The notes under the pieces: model-generated
What the model saw: the letters and a program-made list of their open reading frames with translations, nothing else
Databases searched by the model: none
Told to the model about the DNA's origin: nothing
DNA from: an uncultured Oscillospiraceae bacterium
GTDB taxonomy: Bacteria > Bacillota > Clostridia > Oscillospirales > Oscillospiraceae
Direction of reading: 5' to 3'
NCBI GenBank assembly: GCA_910577415.1
Contig: CAJTLK010000042.1
Span: 1-16,417, forward strand
DNA length: 16,417 bases
Made by a program: the position numbers and the translations under genes
Shown: piece by piece, positions 12,920 through 16,417 of the stretch
Numbering within the stretch: position 1 is the first letter of the stretch
Layout of the letters: each line of letters starts with the position of its first letter

Positions 12920-13933
12920 TTACTGGCCCATTGAGATAGCTACCGCATGGCAGATGCAGGGGATGCTTTCTCCCTGCTGGGTGGAGGTGGGGGAAAGAAG
13001 AGCCCCAGTGGGACAGAAGAGGATGTTCTGCCATTTGCCCTCCCGCATCCCGTTGAGAAGATACCCGGTGAGCACGCTGGCCGAGCATCCGCAGCCCGAG
13101 CCGCCGCAGTGGACGTCCTGGTTTTTCAGATCGTAGATGAGGGTGCCGCAGTCATCGTAGTTGGTGAGGTCCACGCCATCACGGTGGAAAAAGTCCAGGA
13201 TGATCTCCTTGCCCAGCTTTCCCAGGTCGCCGGTGACGATGAGGTCGTAGAAATCAGGCGCGCGCCCGGTATCCTGAAAATGAGCGGTAAGGGTGGCATA
13301 GGCTGCCGGGGCCATGGCTGCGCCCATGTTGTTGGCGTCTTTGATCCCCTTGTCCACCACCTTGCCGGTGGTGAGATGGGTGACATGGGGGCCGGGGCCG
13401 TCCTTTGCCAGCACCACCGCACCCGCACCGGTCACCGTCCACTGGGCGGTGGGAGTGCGCTGGCCGCCATACTCCAGCGGCGTACGGTACTGCCGCTCCG
13501 CCGAGCAGAAGTGGGAGGAGGTCACAGCCCCGGCAAATTGGGCGAAGCCGCCGTCGATCATCATGGCGGCCAGGGAAAGTCCTTCGCCCATGGTGGAGCA
13601 GGCGCCATAGATGCCGAAGAAGGGCACGTCCTGGCCCCGAACGGCAAAGCCGGAGCCGATACACTGGTTCAGAAGGTCGCCGGCAAAGAGATAGTCCAGA
13701 TTGGAGGCTGCCTGTCCCGCCTTATCCAGGGCCATGGCAAAGGCCAGCTTTTGCATAGAGGGCTCGGCCTTTTCCCAGGTCTTTTCTCCAAAGGAGTCGT
13801 CCTGTTCAATGTGGTCAAAGCTGTCCGCAAGAGGGCCGTCGCCCTCCTTTTTTCCGACGATGTTGGCGTGACCGATGATGGCGGGGGGATGCGCCAGCGC
13901 CACGGTCTGCGTCCCTAATTTTTTGGTAGCCAA
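12920..13933 (-). CDS. spoVAD: stage V sporulation protein AD, dipicolinic acid-binding
   Basis: A thiolase-fold protein that binds dipicolinic acid in the SpoVA complex of developing spores. Motifs: AGDLLNQCIGSGFAVR, FFGIYGACSTMGEGLSLAAM, SSHFCSAERQYRTPLEYGGQRTPTAQWTVTGAGA, DANNMGAAMAPAA, VTGDLGKLGKE, CGGSGCGCSASVL. I chose TTG 13933 as start: it gives MATKKLGTQTVALAHPP, the usual N-terminus and 337 residues (Bacillus has about 338), and lies 7 nt after AGAGGG. The frame extends 7 codons to ATG 13954, but that ATG has a poor site and overlaps the predicted transcription start. spoVAC, normally just upstream, is absent: a divergent GNAT gene is there instead. Confidence 0.95.
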   Translation of the reverse strand: MATKKLGTQTVALAHPPAIIGHANIVGKKEGDGPLADSFDHIEQDDSFGEKTWEKAEPSMQKLAFAMALDKAGQAASNLDYLFAGDLLNQCIGSGFAVRGQDVPFFGIYGACSTMGEGLSLAAMMIDGGFAQFAGAVTSSHFCSAERQYRTPLEYGGQRTPTAQWTVTGAGAVVLAKDGPGPHVTHLTTGKVVDKGIKDANNMGAAMAPAAYATLTAHFQDTGRAPDFYDLIVTGDLGKLGKEIILDFFHRDGVDLTNYDDCGTLIYDLKNQDVHCGGSGCGCSASVLTGYLLNGMREGKWQNILFCPTGALLSPTSTQQGESIPCICHAVAISMGQ

Positions 13934-13961
13934 ATGCTTCACCCTCTTTTCCATTTGGCCT

Positions 13962-13990
13962 TAGTTTGAGCAAAAAGGGAAAAATAATCC
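13962..13990 (-). promoter_or_regulatory. candidate sigma-G (forespore) promoter of spoVAD-spoVAE
   Basis: Minus strand: CAAACTA (13962-13968) differs at one position from the sigma-G -10 pattern CATnnTA, with GGATT (13986-13990) 17 nt upstream as a partial -35. The start would be near 13955, leaving a 22-nt leader that fits the TTG start at 13933. Sigma-G control of spoVA is known in Bacillus; the site itself is a weak match. Confidence 0.4.
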
Positions 13991-13995
13991 CCAGT

Positions 13996-14021
13996 CGGCG
14001 GCAGAATTTTTTCTGCCGCCG
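13996..14021. repeat. inverted repeat in the spoVAD-GNAT divergent region
   Basis: An 11-bp perfect stem CGGCGGCAGAA (13996-14006) with TTCTGCCGCCG (14011-14021) around a TTTT loop. It lies just upstream of the -35 of the GNAT promoter and upstream of the candidate spoVAD promoter. It looks like a terminator hairpin but lies between divergent genes, so an operator or an insulating terminator is possible. Confidence 0.6.
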
Positions 14022-14050
14022 TTTACACTTTCTCCCACTTGTGGTAAACT
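14022..14050 (+). promoter_or_regulatory. sigma-A promoter of the GNAT/zinc-ribbon/thioesterase operon
   Basis: TTTACA (14022-14027), 17 nt, TAAACT (14045-14050), with TGG before the -10 (extended -10). The transcript would start near 14057, about 22 nt before the chosen GNAT start. Confidence 0.75.
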
Positions 14051-14078
14051 AAGATGGATAGAAAGAGAGGGAATGACC

Positions 14079-14567
14079 ATGATCCGCAAAGCGATCAGAG
14101 CCGACCTTCCGGCTCTTTTCCAAATCAGCCGGACCGCCAGGGCCTACATGGAGAAAAGCGGAAACACTACTCAGTGGGAGCCGGGCTATCCCGACAACTA
14201 TTTGGAAGGGGATATCGCCAAGGGCGACCTCTATGTTCTTTGCGGCGCGGACGGTGCGCCGCATGCCTTTTTCGCGTTCATTTTGGGCAACGATCCCAGC
14301 TACGCCGTGATCGACGGCGCGTGGCTCAATGACCGCCCCTATGGTACCATCCACCGCCTGGCCAGCGACGGAACGGTAATGGGGGTATTTTCCCAATGTA
14401 TGGCATGCTGTAAAACCATTTGCCCCGACATCCGGGCCGATACCCATGAAAGGAACGCCACCATGCGCCATCTGCTGGAAAAGCATGGCTTTGTCTACTG
14501 CGGCGTGGTCAACCTGGATAAAAAGGAGGGCGACACCCTCAGGGTGGCCTATCAATACCAAGGATAA
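14079..14567 (+). CDS. GNAT family N-acetyltransferase
   Basis: A 162-residue acetyl-CoA-dependent transferase of the Gcn5 fold. It starts with IRKAIRADLPALFQISRTAR, the usual first strand and helix, with YMEKSGNTTQW following. The strand GDLYVLCGADGAPHAFFAFILG leads to the central sheet, and the last third shows DIRADTHERNATMRHLLEKHGFVYCGVV, the typical N-x-x-M/A-x-x-L-x-K-x-GF block that packs on the acetyl-CoA site. ATG 14079 has AGAGAGGG 7 nt upstream; ATG 14073 two codons earlier is too close to it. The substrate (small molecule or protein) cannot be told. First gene of a three-gene plus-strand unit, 15 nt before the next. Confidence 0.9.
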   Translation: MIRKAIRADLPALFQISRTARAYMEKSGNTTQWEPGYPDNYLEGDIAKGDLYVLCGADGAPHAFFAFILGNDPSYAVIDGAWLNDRPYGTIHRLASDGTVMGVFSQCMACCKTICPDIRADTHERNATMRHLLEKHGFVYCGVVNLDKKEGDTLRVAYQYQG

Positions 14568-14582
14568 AACGGAGAAATACTT

Positions 14583-15194
14583 ATGGAAGAACCCAAACGC
14601 ACGATAGCCTACCTCTGCCCCAGCTGTAAACAGAGCGTGGTGATGGAGCAGAGCGTGTTCCGCCTCGCCGCCGGGTCCAGCAAGCTGCCCTGCCCCTGCG
14701 GCGGCTCGGCCATGAAGGTGGAACTGGAGGCCGACCACGCCGATCTGACGGTACCCTGCCTCTACTGCGGCAAGGATCACCACATCCGAGTGCCCGTCCA
14801 TGCCTTTCTCCATGAGAAGACGTTGGCCCTCTCCTGTAAGGCGACGGGCCTTGACTGCTGCTATGTGGGTGAGGAGCAGACCGTCTTTGGCGCGCTCCGC
14901 CGACTGGAGGAGGCCGCGGCTCAAATGGGGGATAAGCCTGAAGAAGAGGGGAGTTTCCTCAACGAGGCCGTGATGACCGAGGTGCTGGGAGAGTTGAAGG
15001 ATATTGCCGAACGGGACGGTATCTCCTGCCGCTGTGGCTCCAAGCACTATAAAGTAAAAGTGCATTACAGTTCCGTGGAGCTGGAGTGCGCCCAATGCGG
15101 AGCAAAGCTCCGCCTTCCCGCCGCCACCGGGGAGGACCTGGAGGACCTGTGCTGCCACTATACCCTCCTCATCGGCGGAAAGGAGGAGGGGTAA
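14583..15194 (+). CDS. cysteine-rich zinc-ribbon protein of unknown function
   Basis: A 203-residue soluble protein I do not recognise beyond its zinc-ribbon pattern. Cysteine pairs: CPSC (12-15) with CPC (37-39) forming one likely zinc ribbon; CLYC (59-62) with Cys85 or Cys92/93 as a possible second; CRC (149-151) with CAQC (169-172) as a third. Cys190-191 is near the C-terminus. Between the second and third lies a helical, acidic stretch (about 98-145, LRRLEEAAAQMGDKPEEEG). There is no signal peptide, membrane segment or enzyme motif. Each ribbon sits in a beta-rich module (KVELEADHADLTVPC; YKVKVHYSSVELEC), so the protein looks like repeated ribbon units. ATG 14583 follows GGAG. Its stop overlaps the thioesterase start (TAATG). 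Confidence 0.82.
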   Translation: MEEPKRTIAYLCPSCKQSVVMEQSVFRLAAGSSKLPCPCGGSAMKVELEADHADLTVPCLYCGKDHHIRVPVHAFLHEKTLALSCKATGLDCCYVGEEQTVFGALRRLEEAAAQMGDKPEEEGSFLNEAVMTEVLGELKDIAERDGISCRCGSKHYKVKVHYSSVELECAQCGAKLRLPAATGEDLEDLCCHYTLLIGGKEEG

Positions 15195-15937
15195 TGCTTT
15201 ACGAGGCCACATTCCCAATTGGCGCCGGCCAGGCGGGGCTGAACCTTCAGTGCCGTCCCTCCGGGGTGTTGGCTATCCTCCAGGAGGGGGCGACCCAGGC
15301 GGCATGTCAATTCCACGCCTCCGGCCCGGAGATGCGGCAAAATCATAACGCGCTCTGGATGGTGACCCGGATGTGGTACCATCTGGACCGGCCCCTGATG
15401 TGGGGGGACGAGGTGACGCTTCGGACCTGGCACCGGGGCGGGCGAGGCCCCGCCATGTACCGGGATTTTGACCTTTTCGTGGGTAAAAAGCCGGTAGGCG
15501 AGGCGGTGAGCGTCTGGGTGCTGGTGGATGAGGAGAGCCGGAGACTGCTGCGGCTTACCGACGTGGGAGAACTGGCCGCCACCGACGGCGGGGAGCTGTG
15601 TAAGAGCAAAAAGCTCTCCGGGCTGCGGTTGCCTTCCGACATGGCCCTTGTGGAGCAAAGAAGGTTCCATTATAGCGACATCGACTGCAATGGCCATGTG
15701 AACAATGTCCGCTATGCAGACCTGGCCGCCGACGCCGCCGGACTGGAGGGGCGGCTGGGAGGCCAGTTCGTCTCTGAACTCCAGATCGGCTATATCAAGG
15801 AGTGTATGGCCGGAGAGAGCATTGAGCTATTGAAGGCCGAGACGGCTGAGGGGGTCTATATTTTGGGCACGGGGCAGAAGGGAGACACCCGCTTTGACGC
15901 TCTGCTGACCCTTGACAAGCTGCCAGAAGAAGATTAA
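15194..15937 (+). CDS. acyl-[acyl-carrier-protein] thioesterase (FatA/FatB-like)
   Basis: Releases fatty acids from acyl-ACP, ending or diverting fatty acid synthesis; cytosolic. The protein is 247 residues with two hotdog domains. The first has GVLAILQEGATQAACQF, then NHNALWMVTRMWYHLDRPLMWGDEVTLRTW and the arm RGPAMYRDFDLF. The second has the signature RRFHYSDIDCNGHVNNVRYADL (156-177), with Asp164, Asn166, His168 and Asn170 around the active site, then LQIGYIKEC. ATG 15194 is reached through GGAGGAGG inside the end of the zinc-ribbon gene; stop and start share one base (TAATG), implying translational coupling. The frame is open upstream but that part is only the shadow of the preceding gene. 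The last codons carry the promoter of guaB. Confidence 0.92.
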   Translation: MLYEATFPIGAGQAGLNLQCRPSGVLAILQEGATQAACQFHASGPEMRQNHNALWMVTRMWYHLDRPLMWGDEVTLRTWHRGGRGPAMYRDFDLFVGKKPVGEAVSVWVLVDEESRRLLRLTDVGELAATDGGELCKSKKLSGLRLPSDMALVEQRRFHYSDIDCNGHVNNVRYADLAADAAGLEGRLGGQFVSELQIGYIKECMAGESIELLKAETAEGVYILGTGQKGDTRFDALLTLDKLPEED

Positions 15938-15940
15938 AAT
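15912..15940 (+). promoter_or_regulatory. sigma-A promoter of guaB inside the end of the thioesterase gene
   Basis: Perfect TTGACA (15912-15917), exactly 17 nt, TAAAAT (15935-15940). The -35 lies in thioesterase coding sequence and the -10 begins with its TAA stop codon. Transcription would start near 15947, about 28 nt before the guaB ATG. No terminator separates the two genes, so read-through is also possible. Confidence 0.85.
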
Positions 15941-15974
15941 AGATAAAATTTATGTATGGAAAGGGAGATGCCAT

Positions 15975-16417
15975 ATGGTCAATCCAGATGCGGCGCAGAA
16001 ATTCGTAAAGCAGGGACTTACCTTTGACGACGTGCTTTTGGTTCCCGCCAAGAGCGATGTCCTCCCCGCGGACATTGATCTGCACACCCATTTGACGAAG
16101 AAGATCGTCCTCAATATCCCGCTGATGAGCGCCGCCATGGATACGGTGACTGAGTCCCGTATGGCTATCGCCATCGCCCGGGAGGGCGGTATTGGCGTCA
16201 TCCATAAGAATATGTCCATCAGCGCCCAGGCCGAGCAGGTGGATATGGTCAAGCGCAGCGAGAACGGCGTCATCACCAATCCCTTCTTCCTGGCTCCCGG
16301 CCATACCCTGGCGGAGGCCAACGAGCTGTGCGCCAAGTATCGGATCTCCGGCGTGCCCATCTGCGATAACGGCAAGCTCATAGGCATCATCACCAACCGG
16401 GATATGAAGTTTGAGAC
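15975..16417 (+). CDS. guaB: IMP dehydrogenase, 3' end cut off
   Basis: Oxidises IMP to XMP with NAD+, the committed step of GMP synthesis, in the cytosol. The first 147 residues are visible. They show KQGLTFDDVLLVPAKSDVLP, then IPLMSAAMDTVTESRMAIAIAREGGIGVIHKNMS, the first half of the barrel, followed by the start of the CBS domain pair: NGVITNPFFLAPGHTLAEA, then YRISGVPICDNGKLIGIITNRDMKFE. The active-site loop with the catalytic cysteine lies beyond the window. ATG 15975 has AAGGGAG about 8 nt upstream. The start and promoter argue that it is expressed separately from the thioesterase operon although only 37 nt away. Confidence 0.97.
   Translation, partial: MVNPDAAQKFVKQGLTFDDVLLVPAKSDVLPADIDLHTHLTKKIVLNIPLMSAAMDTVTESRMAIAIAREGGIGVIHKNMSISAQAEQVDMVKRSENGVITNPFFLAPGHTLAEANELCAKYRISGVPICDNGKLIGIITNRDMKFE

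Noticed and set aside
1..16417. CRISPR arrays, tRNA or rRNA genes, insertion sequences, prophage or integrase genes
   Set aside because: On reading both strands I saw no regularly spaced direct repeats, no cloverleaf-like or rRNA-like sequence and no transposase or integrase motifs. A tRNAscan or repeat search was not possible here.

Overview
The window reads as ordinary chromosomal DNA of a GC-rich, Gram-positive, spore-forming Clostridia member. The best guess is an Oscillospiraceae-type gut bacterium (Flavonifractor/Lawsonibacter/Pseudoflavonifractor neighbourhood). The reasons are spoVAD and spoVAE genes, a GerS-like lipoprotein beside alr, a phenylalanine T-box leader, ireB, lipobox signals and strong AGGAGG ribosome binding sites. 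The genus is an inference; no 16S or other marker is present.

Layout. 1-713: 3' part of an alpha/beta hydrolase gene (+) ending at a strong terminator that also serves ireB. 814-5665 (-): a phenylalanyl-tRNA synthetase operon (T-box leader, a YbjQ-family gene, pheS, pheT), followed by ireB with its own promoter. 5674-9967 (+): the cell-wall/spore neighbourhood nnrD, gerS-like lipoprotein, alr, mazF, interrupted by an opposite-strand suppressor-of-fused (SUFU) gene. 10044-11058 (+): a small exported protein of unknown function and a TspO-family membrane protein. 11115-11855 (-): a hemolysin III/PAQR-type membrane protein. 12022-12549 (+): a ferritin-like di-iron protein whose 3' end overlaps the convergent spoVAD-spoVAE unit (12539-13933, -). 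14079-15937 (+): a GNAT acetyltransferase, a cysteine-rich zinc-ribbon protein and an acyl-ACP thioesterase, the last two coupled by a TAATG junction. 15975-16417 (+): 5' part of guaB.

How the parts work together. Uncharged tRNA-Phe should switch on pheST through the T-box: the specifier codon UUC and an acceptor-pairing UGGU are both visible. NnrD repairs hydrated NAD(P)H, Alr makes D-alanine for peptidoglycan, and the GerS-like lipoprotein and SpoVA proteins belong to spore germination and dipicolinate transport. Several sigma-A promoters can be read directly, including two back-to-back divergent pairs and a guaB promoter lying inside the end of the upstream gene.

I did not find a convincing new multi-gene system. 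The points most worth a second look are a roughly 100-residue insertion in PheT, the YbjQ gene inside the Phe T-box operon, the solitary mazF without antitoxin, the SUFU gene interrupting gerS-alr, a perfect AT-rich 33-bp palindrome with a PerR-box-like core, and the uncharacterised zinc-ribbon gene coupled to the thioesterase.
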